Part shown: one piece after another, positions 8,771 through 19,600 of the stretch | How positions within the stretch are numbered: the stretch's first letter is position 1 | Layout of the letters: every line of letters begins with the position of its first letter | Assembly (NCBI GenBank): GCA_041071465.1 | Contig: CP163498.1 | Span: 2,322,501-2,386,500, forward strand | Reading direction: 5' to 3' | Origin: Pseudomonas putida | Lineage (GTDB): Bacteria > Pseudomonadota > Gammaproteobacteria > Pseudomonadales > Pseudomonadaceae | DNA length: 64,000 nt | Made by a program: the position numbers and the translations under genes | The notes under the pieces: generated by a model | What the model saw: only the letters and a program-made list of their open reading frames with translations | What the model was told of the DNA's origin: nothing | Database searches by the model: none

Positions 8771-10147
8771 CTAGCGCTCGCGCAGCGCTTCCGAACGCGC
8801 CTTCATGATCGGCTTGAGCAGGTAGCTCATGATGGTCTTCTTGCCGGTCATGATGTCCACCGTCGCCACCATCCCCGGAATGATCAGCAGCGGCTTCTCG
8901 TCCGTCCCCAGGTGGCTGCGATCGGTGCGCAGCTTGATCAGGTAGTAAGTGGTCTTCTTGTCTTCATCGGTGATGGTGTCGGCGCCGATCTGCTCAAGCT
9001 TGGCCTTCAGCCCACCGTAGATGGTGTAGTCATACGCCGTGAACTTGACTGTCGCTTCCTGGCCAGGGTGCAGGAAGGCGATGTCTTTGGGCAGGATCTT
9101 CGCCTCGATGACCAGCGTGTCGTCCAGTGGCACGATCTCGATGATATCGCTGCCAGGCTGGATTACACCGCCAATGGTGTTCACCAGCAGTTGCTTGACG
9201 ATACCGCGCACCGGCGAAGTGACCATGGTGCGGTGAACCCGGTCGTCCAGCGCTTTGCTGGTGGCGGTGGCCTTGTTCAGTTCGGTGCGCGCTTCGTTCA
9301 GCTGGGTTAGCGCTTCGCTGCGGAACTTGCCACGGGTCTCTTCGATCTTGCTTTGCACCTCGCGGATGGCAGCCTCGGCACGCGGGATGGCCAGTGCGGT
9401 GGAGTCCAGCTGACCGCGGTTTTCCACTTCAGCACGGCGCAGGCGCAGCACCTCAACCTGGGAAATCGCGCCGGTCGCCACCAGCGGTTCGGACATGCCG
9501 ATTTCCTTGCGCAGCAGCTCAAGGCTGTTAGCGTACTGGGCGCGCTTGGAGCTGTATTCGCGCAGTTCCTGCTGGCGTTGGACCAGCTGCTGCTGCAGGC
9601 CGCCAATTTCATCCTGCAGTTGCTGGCGCCGGCTCTGGTACAGCGACTCTTCACTGGCCGCCTGGCTTGGCGCGGCTTTGCGCAGTTCTTCGTCGATCTT
9701 CAGCGGGCTGTCCTGGACCTCGGCGCTCAAGCGTTCGACCCGCAGGGCCATGGCCAGGCGGTCGGCCTCGGTTTCACCCACGTTGGAGGCGAAGCGGGTT
9801 TCATCCAGGCGTAGCAATGGCTGGCCGACTTCGACGATCTCCCCTTCCTTTGCGAAAATTTCAGCTACGATGCCGCCCTCCAGGTTCTGGATCTTCTGCA
9901 CCTTGGACGACGGAATGGCCTTGCCTTCACCCCGTGTGACTTCGTCGATGGGCGCAACGCTGGCCCACACGATCAAGAACACGAAGAACAGGATCACGCC
10001 CCAAATGGTCAGCCGCACCACCCGCGGCGCATCCTCGATAAGGGCCTTGTTGACCTCCGGCAGCGGCTGGCCGCCAAGCGAGTCACTGCCTTTGAAATAG
10101 CGCCGCAGGCCGTCCTTGAACTGCCCCATATCCAGCTTATGCAACAC
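8771..10147 (-). CDS. lapC: LapC, HlyD-family membrane fusion protein of the LapA secretion system
   Basis: This is the periplasmic adaptor of the type I secretion system that exports LapA. It has 458 residues: a cytoplasmic N-terminus, one transmembrane helix near residues 45-68 (WGVILFFVFLIVWASVA), a lipoyl-like half-motif (GGIVAEIFAKEGEIVEVGQ), a long coiled-coil region (about 115-310) and a C-terminal beta-barrel region typical of HlyD/LapC. The GTG start at 10147 has GAAGGGGC eight bases upstream and overlaps the lapB stop by 11 bp. An ATG at 10129 is the alternative. It is translationally coupled to lapB. Confidence 0.93.
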   Translation of the reverse strand: MLHKLDMGQFKDGLRRYFKGSDSLGGQPLPEVNKALIEDAPRVVRLTIWGVILFFVFLIVWASVAPIDEVTRGEGKAIPSSKVQKIQNLEGGIVAEIFAKEGEIVEVGQPLLRLDETRFASNVGETEADRLAMALRVERLSAEVQDSPLKIDEELRKAAPSQAASEESLYQSRRQQLQDEIGGLQQQLVQRQQELREYSSKRAQYANSLELLRKEIGMSEPLVATGAISQVEVLRLRRAEVENRGQLDSTALAIPRAEAAIREVQSKIEETRGKFRSEALTQLNEARTELNKATATSKALDDRVHRTMVTSPVRGIVKQLLVNTIGGVIQPGSDIIEIVPLDDTLVIEAKILPKDIAFLHPGQEATVKFTAYDYTIYGGLKAKLEQIGADTITDEDKKTTYYLIKLRTDRSHLGTDEKPLLIIPGMVATVDIMTGKKTIMSYLLKPIMKARSEALRER

Positions 10148-12293
10148 TGATTTGCCCCTTCTTCAGCGCATCCATGACCGCGGCTTTCGGGCCGTCGGCG
10201 ACGATCTGCCCGCGATCGATCACAATCAGCCGGTCCACCAGCGACAGCAGCGAGGCACGGTGCGTGACCAGTAGCACCGTCTTGCCTTCCACCACCGCTT
10301 GCAGGCGCTGCTTGAGGCGTTCTTCACCGGTGTTGTCCATGGCGCTGGTCGGCTCGTCCAGCAGCAGTATCTGTGGGTTGAGCAGCAGCGCACGGCCCAG
10401 GGCGACGTTCTGCCGCTGGCCGCCGGACAGGTTCTGACCGCGTTCACCCACTTGCAGCTCATAGCCGTCCGGGTGCAGCCGGGCGAACTCATGCACGCCC
10501 GCCAGTTCGGCGGCTTGCAGGATCAATTCGTCTTCGATGTAGCGGGCGCCGCTGACCAGGTTGTCACGCAAGGTGCCGGCCAATAGCTGGATGTCCTGCG
10601 GGACGTAGCCGATATTGTGGCGCAGTTCGCTGACATCGATCTGGCGAATGTCCACGCCATCGACCAGCAGTGAGCCACCATCGGCCTCGTACAGGCCGAC
10701 GATAAGCTTGGCCAGCGAGCTCTTGCCCGAGCCGCTGCGGCCGATGATGCCGACCTTCTCGCCAGGGCGGATGGTGAGGTTGATGTTCTTCAGGGCCAGG
10801 TTCTGCTGGTTCGGGTAGGTGAAGTCGACCCCACGGAACTCGACGCTACCCTGCAGCACCTTGCGGCTCAGCGGGCGCTCTTCGAAGTTGCGCTCTTGCG
10901 GCAGCTCCATCATATGGTCGGTGGAGACCATGGTCACCTTGGCTTGCTGATAGCGGGCGAGCAGGCCATTGAGCTGGCCCAGCGGGCCGAGGGCGCGGCC
11001 GCTGAGCATGTAGCAGGCCACCAGGCCGCCCATGCTCAGGTTGCCGTCGATGATCAGGTACACGCCGACGCAGATCATTGCCACGCCTGCCAGTTGCTGG
11101 ATCAGCAGGGTGATATTCATCGCCAGGCTCGACAGCACCTTTACACGCAGTTCCAGGCGGCTGAGGGTGCCGAGGGTCTGCTCCCACATGTACTGACGCT
11201 CGCTTTCGGCGTTGTTGACCTTCACCGCATCCAGGCCGGCCAGTGTCTCGATCAGGCTGGACTGGCGCTCAGAGGCCAGGGCCATGGTCCGTTCCATGGT
11301 CGCCATCAGCGGCCGTTGCAGGGCGTAGCCGATGCCCAGGGCCAGCGGGAAGGCAATAATCGGGATCCATACGAGGTGCCCGCCAATGATGGCGATGACG
11401 ATCAGGATGAGGATGGTGAAAGGCAGGTCGATCAGGCTGGTCAGGGTCAGCGAGGCAAGGAAGTCGCGCAGGCCCTGGAACTCGTGAATGTTCTGAGCAA
11501 AGCTGCCGACCCGTGCAGGCCGGTACTTCATCGACATGCCGACGATGCGCTCGAACAGCGTTGCCGAGATGATCAGGTCGGTCTTTTTGCCGGCCAGGTC
11601 CAGGCACAGGCCGCGCAGGCCCTTGAGTATCAGGTCGAAGATATACGCGCCGGCGATACCGATGGCCAGCACCCAGAGCGTCGAGGTGGCCTGGTTGGGC
11701 ACCACCCGGTCATACACGTTCATCACGAACAGCGGCGCGGCCAGGGCGATCAGGTTGATCACCAGGCTGGCGGCGATCGCGTCGATGTACAGCCACTTGC
11801 TGCGCAGCAGGGTGTCGCGGAACCACGACTTCGCCCGTGGGATGAGGTTGCCGTGGTTGACGTCGAACTTGTGCTGCGGCTGCGCAAAGAACACGCGGCC
11901 GCTGTAGTCGCTTTGCAGCGCTTCACGGCTGACGTGCACCTCGCCACCATCGCTCTCGCTGAGCAGCAGGCGTGCGGTGTCCTCATTTTCCCAGCCCAGC
12001 AGAACGGCGCTGCGGCCTTCCTTGAGCAGCAGCATGGCCGGCATGGCGATGCTCGGGATCTGCTCCAGCTTGCGCTGCAGCAGGCGCCCTTGCAGGCCTG
12101 CCCGGGCGGCGGCACGGGGCAGCAGCTCGGGGCTCAGGCGCTGGGCGGGCAGCGGCAGGCCTGTGGTCAACATGACCCGGCTGGCGGGTTTCTGGTGCAG
12201 CACACACAGGCTCAACAGACTATCCAGCAGGGGATCGTCATGCTGACTGCGTGGATCGTGGCTGAGTTGGACTCGACTGACTTCGGATTCCAC
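10137..12293 (-). CDS. lapB: LapB, type I secretion ABC transporter for LapA
   Basis: This is a 718-residue inner-membrane ABC exporter. Residues 15-150 resemble the C39-like domain of RTX exporters and lack the usual catalytic Cys context. This agrees with LapA being exported without leader removal. A six-helix membrane domain spans about 160-440 and a nucleotide-binding domain about 480-718. Walker A is GRSGSGKSS (near 516), the ABC signature LSGGQRQN (near 620) and Walker B LLLDEPTSAMD (near 642). The start is GTG with GAAGAGAG upstream. It is the first gene of lapB-lapC, reading divergently from lapA across about 1 kb. An outer-membrane partner (LapE) is not in this operon. Confidence 0.95.
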   Translation of the reverse strand: MESEVSRVQLSHDPRSQHDDPLLDSLLSLCVLHQKPASRVMLTTGLPLPAQRLSPELLPRAAARAGLQGRLLQRKLEQIPSIAMPAMLLLKEGRSAVLLGWENEDTARLLLSESDGGEVHVSREALQSDYSGRVFFAQPQHKFDVNHGNLIPRAKSWFRDTLLRSKWLYIDAIAASLVINLIALAAPLFVMNVYDRVVPNQATSTLWVLAIGIAGAYIFDLILKGLRGLCLDLAGKKTDLIISATLFERIVGMSMKYRPARVGSFAQNIHEFQGLRDFLASLTLTSLIDLPFTILILIVIAIIGGHLVWIPIIAFPLALGIGYALQRPLMATMERTMALASERQSSLIETLAGLDAVKVNNAESERQYMWEQTLGTLSRLELRVKVLSSLAMNITLLIQQLAGVAMICVGVYLIIDGNLSMGGLVACYMLSGRALGPLGQLNGLLARYQQAKVTMVSTDHMMELPQERNFEERPLSRKVLQGSVEFRGVDFTYPNQQNLALKNINLTIRPGEKVGIIGRSGSGKSSLAKLIVGLYEADGGSLLVDGVDIRQIDVSELRHNIGYVPQDIQLLAGTLRDNLVSGARYIEDELILQAAELAGVHEFARLHPDGYELQVGERGQNLSGGQRQNVALGRALLLNPQILLLDEPTSAMDNTGEERLKQRLQAVVEGKTVLLVTHRASLLSLVDRLIVIDRGQIVADGPKAAVMDALKKGQISVA
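10155..10161 (-). promoter_or_regulatory. Ribosome-binding site favouring the GTG start of lapC
   Basis: GAAGGGG lies within the end of lapB, about 7 bases before the GTG at 10147. The ATG at 10129 has no comparable purine-rich site upstream, so the overlapping GTG start is preferred. Confidence 0.55.
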
Positions 12294-13143
12294 GCGGCGC
12301 TCTCTTCATCCTTGTGGTGGGTGGGGTAGGTGTGCGGCCGTCAAAGGTCAGGCCGGCTCACCCTGGCAATCTATGGTGCTACCAAGCTGTGCGGATAAGG
12401 GCTATGACACCCTGAGGCTTGTGCAACTGGCCAATGGTCGCCCTGAATCGGTGTTGAGTAAACAATTCTAGGTGCTTCATTTTTACCAGACGTAGCGGCG
12501 CTATGAATGTTTCATTTTTGATCCAGCCATTAGGCTTGGCGCCAAGTTGCAGCATAGCCTGCCATCCAGCCTGCGGCGGCAGGGGCTTCGATATCCAGCT
12601 TAGTCATTGTCAGTAAACAGGCGCTGGTTAATTGGCGTTTGGTTGTAACTTGTTAGTCAAAATTCATCTATAGAAAGCAGATCCCTGGGCCGTCAGCGTT
12701 CGATAATCGCAAGCGGTTTCCCATGAGTGGGGCGGCAGTATTGGCGCACCCGTGCAGCATCTCTTTGATTTGCGACAATTCGCTGCTCGTGGTGTATGCA
12801 CAATTGAAAACCTGTGCGGCTTGAGCGTGCAACGCATTCGCGATTCAACCTGCTTTCAGTCCGCTGGCAAGCCGCAACCCGGCAAGGTTTGTGCTTTATG
12901 GACATGCAGTGCCGGGGCGATTGACAGTGGTTTGAATGTTGACGCCAATAACACTGACCGCGCCCGATGAACGATGGCCTCGCCGCATCATCCATGGCGG
13001 CCCAGGTGTGTAAATAAGTACCTGGATCGAGGGATAAACAGGCTTTAGATGATGTACGACATTTGTCCTTGAGAAACGCTTGGCTAAGGTACAAATATCA
13101 ATGTGACATTACATTGCCGATTGTTTAGGATGGCATGTATAAG

Positions 13144-13157
13144 GTCAATAGTTTGGC
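13144..13157 (+). promoter_or_regulatory. Possible FleQ-binding sequence upstream of lapA
   Basis: GTCAATAGTTTGGC matches 10 of the 13 defined positions of the FleQ consensus GTCaNTAAAtTGAC as I recall it. FleQ is known to regulate lapA in P. putida in response to c-di-GMP. The match is imperfect and may be chance. Confidence 0.35.
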
Positions 13158-13191
13158 AGTTAAGCAATTCCAAATAGTTATAGACGGAATA

Positions 13192-13211
13192 TTGACGTCA
13201 AAAAACGTCAA
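13192..13211. promoter_or_regulatory. Perfect inverted repeat upstream of lapA, possible operator
   Basis: TTGACGT, a 6-base spacer (CAAAAA) and ACGTCAA form a perfect 7-bp inverted repeat about 90 bp before the lapA start. The short arms and A-rich spacer suit a dimeric regulator better than a terminator. The binding protein is unknown. Confidence 0.4.
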
Positions 13212-13297
13212 GAGATCATCTACATAGTTCCGCCTGAAGTGGCTAGCAAGCGCCGCTCTGGCAGGGAAGTACCCCATCGGGTCACACGGAGAGTCCA

Positions 13298-13690
13298 ATG
13301 AGCAGCGTTGTAGCCATCGTCAAAAGTATTGTCGGCCAGGTTATTGCGGTATCCCCAGAGGGCATCCGGCGTGTACTCATCGAGGGTGACCGTCTATTGA
13401 CCGGTGAAGAAGTGCTCACTGGTCCTGGTGGCGCGGTTACTCTGGAACTGGCTGATGGCCGTCTGCTCGATCTGGGTCGCGATAGCCAATGGAGCGCTGA
13501 AGCACCTGACAGCAGCACCGATCTGAGCCAGGCGACTGCCCAGGCTGCGCCGTCGGTGGAAGAGCTGCAGCAGGCGATTGCTGCGGGTGTCGACCCGACT
13601 ACAGAGCTTGAAGCTACCGCAGCTGGCCCGTCGGCAGCGGGCGGTGGTGGTGCGCTGGGCGGTGGTCATAGCTTCGTGATGCTCGAAGAA
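13298..13690 (+). other. lapA: LapA N-terminal retention module with LapG cleavage site
   Basis: About the first 130 residues form the module that folds in the periplasm and stalls LapA in its outer-membrane pore. The cleavage motif T107-A108-A109-G110 (13616-13627) sits at the same numbering as the TAAG site where LapG cuts P. fluorescens Pf0-1 LapA, between A108 and A109. A glycine-rich linker (GGGGALGGGH) follows. Confidence 0.9.
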
Positions 13691-16600
13691 ACGGCGGGCC
13701 GGGTCGACCCGACGGTTGGCTTCCCGACTGACGGCTTGGGCTTTGCCGCTGCGCTCGATAGCGAGGAAGTGGGCCTGCTGGACACCAACGGCAACAACCT
13801 GGTGATCCCACCGACGACGGACACCAACGTTGCTACGGACCTGATTCTTGGCGCTACCCCTTCGATCAGCGAGGCGGGTGGCGTAATCGTTTATACCGCC
13901 ACGGTTGGCCAGGCACCGACCACCAACCTGGTCGTTACCCTGTCCAATGGTGCTGTGATCGTCATTCCGGCCGGGCAGACCAGCGGTAGCGTCAATGTCG
14001 TGGTCCCGGCAAATGACACCCCATATATCGACGGTGGCCAGATTTCGGCGACCGTGACAGGTAGCACCGGTGGTGGCGGGCTGACGGTAACATTGCCGCA
14101 AACGCCTGCGGTTACCCAGGTGACGGATACCATCGACACCACCACGGCTACCCTGACTGCGTCGCCTAGCGTGACCGAAGGTGGCGTGATCACCTATACC
14201 GTGACCCTGAGCAACCCTGCCCAGACTCCGGTAACCGTGACCCTGTCCAACGGCCAGACCATCACCGTTGAAGCAGGCAAGACCCAGGGCAGCGTCGACT
14301 TCCAGACCCCGGCGAACGACGTCTACAACAACGGCTCGACCGTCAGTGTCACCATCGAGAACGCCACGGGCGGTAACTTCGAGCAGCTGACCCCGAATCC
14401 GACCCCGGCTCAGACCACGATCAACGATTCGGTCGACACCACTACCGCGACCCTGACGGCGAACCCGTCGGTGACCGAAGGCGGCGTGATCACCTACACC
14501 GTGACCCTGAGCAACCCTGCCCAGACTCCGGTAACCGTGACCCTGTCCAACGGCCAAACCATCACCGTTGAAGCGGGCAAGACCCAGGGCAGTGTCGACT
14601 TCCAGACCCCGGCGAACGACGTCTACAACAACGGCTCGACCGTCAGCGTCACCATCGAGAACGCCACGGGCGGTAACTTCGAGCAGCTGACCCCGAATCC
14701 GACCCCGGCTCAGACCACGATCAACGATTCGGTCGACACCACTACCGCGACCCTGACGGCGAACCCGTCGGTGACCGAAGGTGGCGTGATCACCTACACC
14801 GTGACCCTGAGCAACCCTGCCCAGACTCCGGTAACCGTGACCCTGTCCAACGGCCAGACCATCACCGTTGAAGCAGGCAAGACCCAGGGCAGTGTCGACT
14901 TCCAGACCCCGGCCAACGACGTCTACAACAACGGCTCGACCGTCAGCGTCACCATCGAGACCGCCACGGGCGGCAACTTCGAGCAGCTGACCCCGAATCC
15001 GACCCCGGCTCAGACCACGATCAACGATTCGGTCGACACCACTACCGCGACCCTGACGGCGAACCCGTCGGTGACCGAAGGTGGCGTGATCACCTACACC
15101 GTGACCCTGAGTAACCCTGCTCAGACTCCGGTAACCGTGACCCTGTCCAACGGCCAGACCATCACCGTTGAAGCAGGCAAGACCCAGGGCAGCGTCGACT
15201 TCCAGACCCCGGCGAACGACGTCTACAACAACGGCTCGACCGTCAGCGTCACCATCGAGACCGCCACGGGCGGTAACTTCGAGCAGCTGACCCCGAATCC
15301 GACCCCGGCTCAGACCACGATCAACGATTCGGTCGACACCACTACCGCGACCCTGACGGCGAACCCGTCGGTGACCGAAGGTGGCGTGATCACCTACACC
15401 GTGACCCTGAGCAACCCTGCCCAGACTCCGGTAACCGTGACCCTGTCCAACGGCCAGACCATCACCGTTGAAGCGGGCAAGACCCAGGGCAGTGTCGACT
15501 TCCAGACCCCGGCGAACGACGTCTACAACAACGGCTCGACCGTCAGTGTCACCATCGAGAACGCCACGGGCGGTAACTTCGAGCAGCTGACCCCGAATCC
15601 GACCCCGGCTCAGACCACGATCAACGATTCGGTCGACACCACTACCGCGACCCTGACTGCGAACCCGTCGGTGACCGAAGGTGGCGTGATCACCTACACC
15701 GTGACCCTGAGCAACCCTGCCCAGACTCCGGTAACCGTGACCCTGTCCAACGGCCAGACCATCACCGTTGAAGCGGGCAAGACCCAGGGCAGTGTCGACT
15801 TCCAGACCCCGGCCAACGACGTCTACAACAACGGCTCGACCGTCAGCGTCACCATCGAGAACGCCACGGGCGGTAACTTCGAGCAGCTGACCCCGAATCC
15901 GACCCCGGCTCAGACCACGATCAACGATTCGGTCGACACCACTACCGCGACCCTGACTGCGTCGCCTAGCGTGACCGAAGGCGGCGTGATCACCTACACC
16001 GTGACCCTGAGCAACCCTGCCCAGACTCCGGTAACCGTGACCCTGTCCAACGGCCAGACCATCACCGTTGAAGCAGGCAAGACCCAGGGCAGTGTCGACT
16101 TCCAGACCCCGGCGAACGACGTCTACAACAACGGTTCGACTGTCAGTGTCACCATCGAGAACGCCACGGGCGGTAACTTCGAGCAGTTGACGCCGAACCC
16201 GACCCCAGCCTCGACTGTCATCAATGACAGCATCGACACTGTTACCGTAAGCATCGTCAGCAATGGCAATGTGACCGAAGACCAGCAACCTTCCTTTACG
16301 GTGAAAGTAAGCCAGGCGCTGGACCGTCCGTTGACCGTAACCCTGTCGAACGGCGACACAGTGACGATCGAAGCTGGCAAGACCGAAGTCGAGTACAAGA
16401 CTCCGGCTCAGGGCGATGACGTCTATCACGACGCCGGCTCCATCACCCTCAGCGTTACCGACGCTACAGTTCCGGGTGCCACCTTCGAGAAGCTGGCCTT
16501 GGGTGGCCCGGCCACTGTTGAAATTTCGGACACCATCAGTGAGGTTGTGGCCAAGCTGACCGCCACGCCTTCGGTGACCGAGGGCGGCGAGATCACTTAC

Positions 16601-19600
16601 ACCATCACGCTGACCAACAAAGACGGCTTGCCGATCAACAACCACGGCGCCCTGACGTTCACGTTGAGCGACGGCAAGACCGTCATCACCGTGCCGGCCA
16701 ACAGCACCACCGGTTCGATCACCGTGACTGCCCCGGACAACGTCTACGTCGGCAGCAACCCCCCAGTGGTGCAGTCGATCGCGACCGTTGTCGGCGCCGA
16801 CGTCGGCAAGTTCGAACAGCTGACCCTGGACAAGACCCCGGTCAGCACTACCGTCACTGACGAGCCTGGTACTCCAGGCAACCCAGGCGGCAGCAACGAA
16901 GGTGATCTGGTCAAGGTCACCATCACGGCCGATCAAGCTTCGGTGGCTGAAAACGTCAAACCGACCTTCACCGTGCACATCAATCAGCCACTGGACCACG
17001 ACCTGGTCGTGACCCTGAGCAACAATGCCCAGGTCACCATCAAGGCTGGCGAGACCAGCGCGCCTTACGAACACGCGGCACAGGGCGATGACGTCTACCT
17101 GGACAGCGGTGAAATCAGCCTCGGCATCAAGTCGGCTGTGGATATCGACGGCCGTACCTTCGAAAACCTGCAATTGGGCGGTGATGCTTCGGTTCAAGTG
17201 ACCGACACCCTCGACGAAGTCGTGGCCAAACTGACCGCCACGCCTTCGGTGACCGAAGGTGGCGAGATCACTTACACCATCACCCTGACCAACAAAGACG
17301 GTCTGCCGATCAACAACCACTCGGAGCTGTACTTCAAGCTGACCGATGGCACCACGGTCGTCGTCGCAGCCAACAGCACCACCGGTTCCGCCACCGTAAT
17401 CGCGCCGGATAACGTCTATGTCGGTGCTAACCAGCCAGTGGTCAACGCCATCGATGCGGTCAGCGGTGCAGATGCGTGGAAGTTCGAAAACCTGAACCTG
17501 GACAAGACTCCGGTCAGCACCCAGGTCACTGACGAGCCAGGTACGCCAGGCAACGAAGGCGATATCGTTAAGGTCACCATTACGGCTGACCAGGTATCGG
17601 TCGCCGAGAACGTGAAGCCGACCTTCACCGTGCACGTCAATCAGCCGCTGGATCACGACCTGGTCGTGACCCTGAGCAACAATGCCCAGGTCACCATCAA
17701 GGCGGGCGAGACCAGCGCGCCGTACGAGCACGCGGCACAAGGTGACGACGTCTACCAAGACGCTGGCGAAATCAGCCTGGGCATCAAGTCGGCGGTGGAC
17801 GCCACGGGCGCTACCTTCGAGAACCTGCAGTTGGGTGGTGATGCTTCGGTCAAAGTGACCGACACCATCGACGAAGTGGTAGCCAAGCTGACCGCAACGC
17901 CTTCGGTCACCGAAGGCGGCGAGATCACCTACACCATCACGCTGACCAACAAAGACGGTCTGCCGATCAACAACCACTCGGAGCTGTACTTCAAGCTGAC
18001 CGATGGTACGACTGTCGTCGTCGCAGCCAACAGCACCACAGGTTCCGCCACTGTAATCGCGCCGGATAACGTCTATGTCGGCGCTAACCCGCCAGTGGTC
18101 AATGCCATTGACGCAGTCAGCGGTGCAGATGCGTGGAAGTTCGAAAACCTGAACTTGGACAAGACCGAGGTCAGCACCCAGGTAACCGACGAGCCAGGCA
18201 CTCCGGGCAACGAAGGCGACTTGGTCAAAGTCACTATCACCGCCGACCAAACCTCGGTGGCCGAGAACGTCAAACCGACCTTCACCGTTCACATCAACAC
18301 CGCCCTGGCGCACGACCTGGTCGTGACCCTGAGCAACAATGCTCAGGTCACCATCAAGGCGGGCGAAACCAGCGCGCCGTACACCCACGATGCACAGGGC
18401 GACGACGTCTACAAAGACTCGGGCGAGATCAGCCTGGGTATCAAGTCGGCGGTGGATGTCGATGGCCGTACCTTCGAAAACCTGCAACTGGGCGGCGATG
18501 CTTCGGTTCAGGTGACCGACACCACCGACGAAGTCGTGGCCAAGCTGACCGCTACGCCTTCGGTCACCGAAGGCGGTGAGATCACCTACACCATCACCCT
18601 GACCAACAAAGACGGTCTGCCGATCAACAACCACGGCGCCCTGACCTTCACGTTGAGCGACGGCACTACCGTCATCACCATCCCGGCCAACGGCACCACG
18701 GCTTCGGTCACCGTCACCGCGCCTGACAACGTCTATGTCGGTGCTAATGACCCCGTCGTGAAGTCCATCGCCACCGTTGAAGGCGCAGACGTCGACAAGT
18801 TCGAGCAACTGACCCTGGATAAAACCCAGGTCAGCACCACCGTCACCGACGAACCGGGTACTCCGGGCAACGAAGGCGATTTGGTCAAGGTCACTATTAC
18901 AGCCGATCAGGCTTCGGTGGCCGAGAACGTCAAGCCGACCTTCACCGTTCACATCAACACCGCCCTGGCGCACGACCTGGTCGTGACCCTGAGCAACAAT
19001 GCCCAGGTCACCATCAAGGCTGGCGAGACCAGCGCGCCTTACGAGCACGCGGCACAGGGCGATGACGTCTATCTGGACAGCGGCGAAATCACCCTCGGCA
19101 TCAAGTCGGCCGTGGATGTCGATGGCCGTACCTTCGAAAACCTGCAACTGGGCGGCGATGCTTCGGTTCAGGTGACCGACACCCTCGACGAAGTCGTGGC
19201 CAAACTGACCGCCACGCCTTCGGTCACCGAAGGCGGCGAGATCACTTACACCATCACCCTGACCAACAAAGACGGCCTGCCGATCAACAACCACTCGGAG
19301 CTGTACTTCAAGCTGACCGATGGCACCACGGTCGTTGTCGCAGCCAACAGCACCACCGGTTCCGCCACTGCAATCGCGCCGGATAACGTCTATGTCGGCG
19401 CTAACCAGCCAGTGGTCAACGCCATCGATGCGGTCAGCGGTGCAGATGCGTGGAAGTTCGAAAACCTGAACCTGGACAAGACTCCGGTCAGCACCCAGGT
19501 CACTGATGAGCCAGGTACGCCAGGCAACGAAGGCGATATCGTTAAGGTCACCATTACGGCTGACCAGGTATCGGTCGCCGAGAACGTGAAGCCGACCTTC

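Larger units (their letters stand above)
12294..13297. other. 1-kb non-coding region between divergent lapB and lapA
   Basis: No open frame here has coding character: short frames on either strand lack ribosome-binding sites and family-like sequence. The half near lapA (about 13090-13230) is clearly AT-richer. The region must hold the lapBC and lapA promoters and the lapA leader. It holds a FleQ-like sequence at 13144 and a perfect inverted repeat at 13192. A GGAGAG ribosome-binding site lies just before the lapA ATG. Confidence 0.7.

Noticed and set aside
10896..12329. A 477-codon plus-strand frame opposite lapB.
   Set aside because: It is Gln/His/Ala-rich shadow sequence typical of high-GC antisense frames; lapB motifs are clear on the minus strand.
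12693..13094. A 133-codon minus-strand frame in the lapB-lapA intergenic region.
   Set aside because: No ribosome-binding site, unusual composition for this genome and no recognisable domain.
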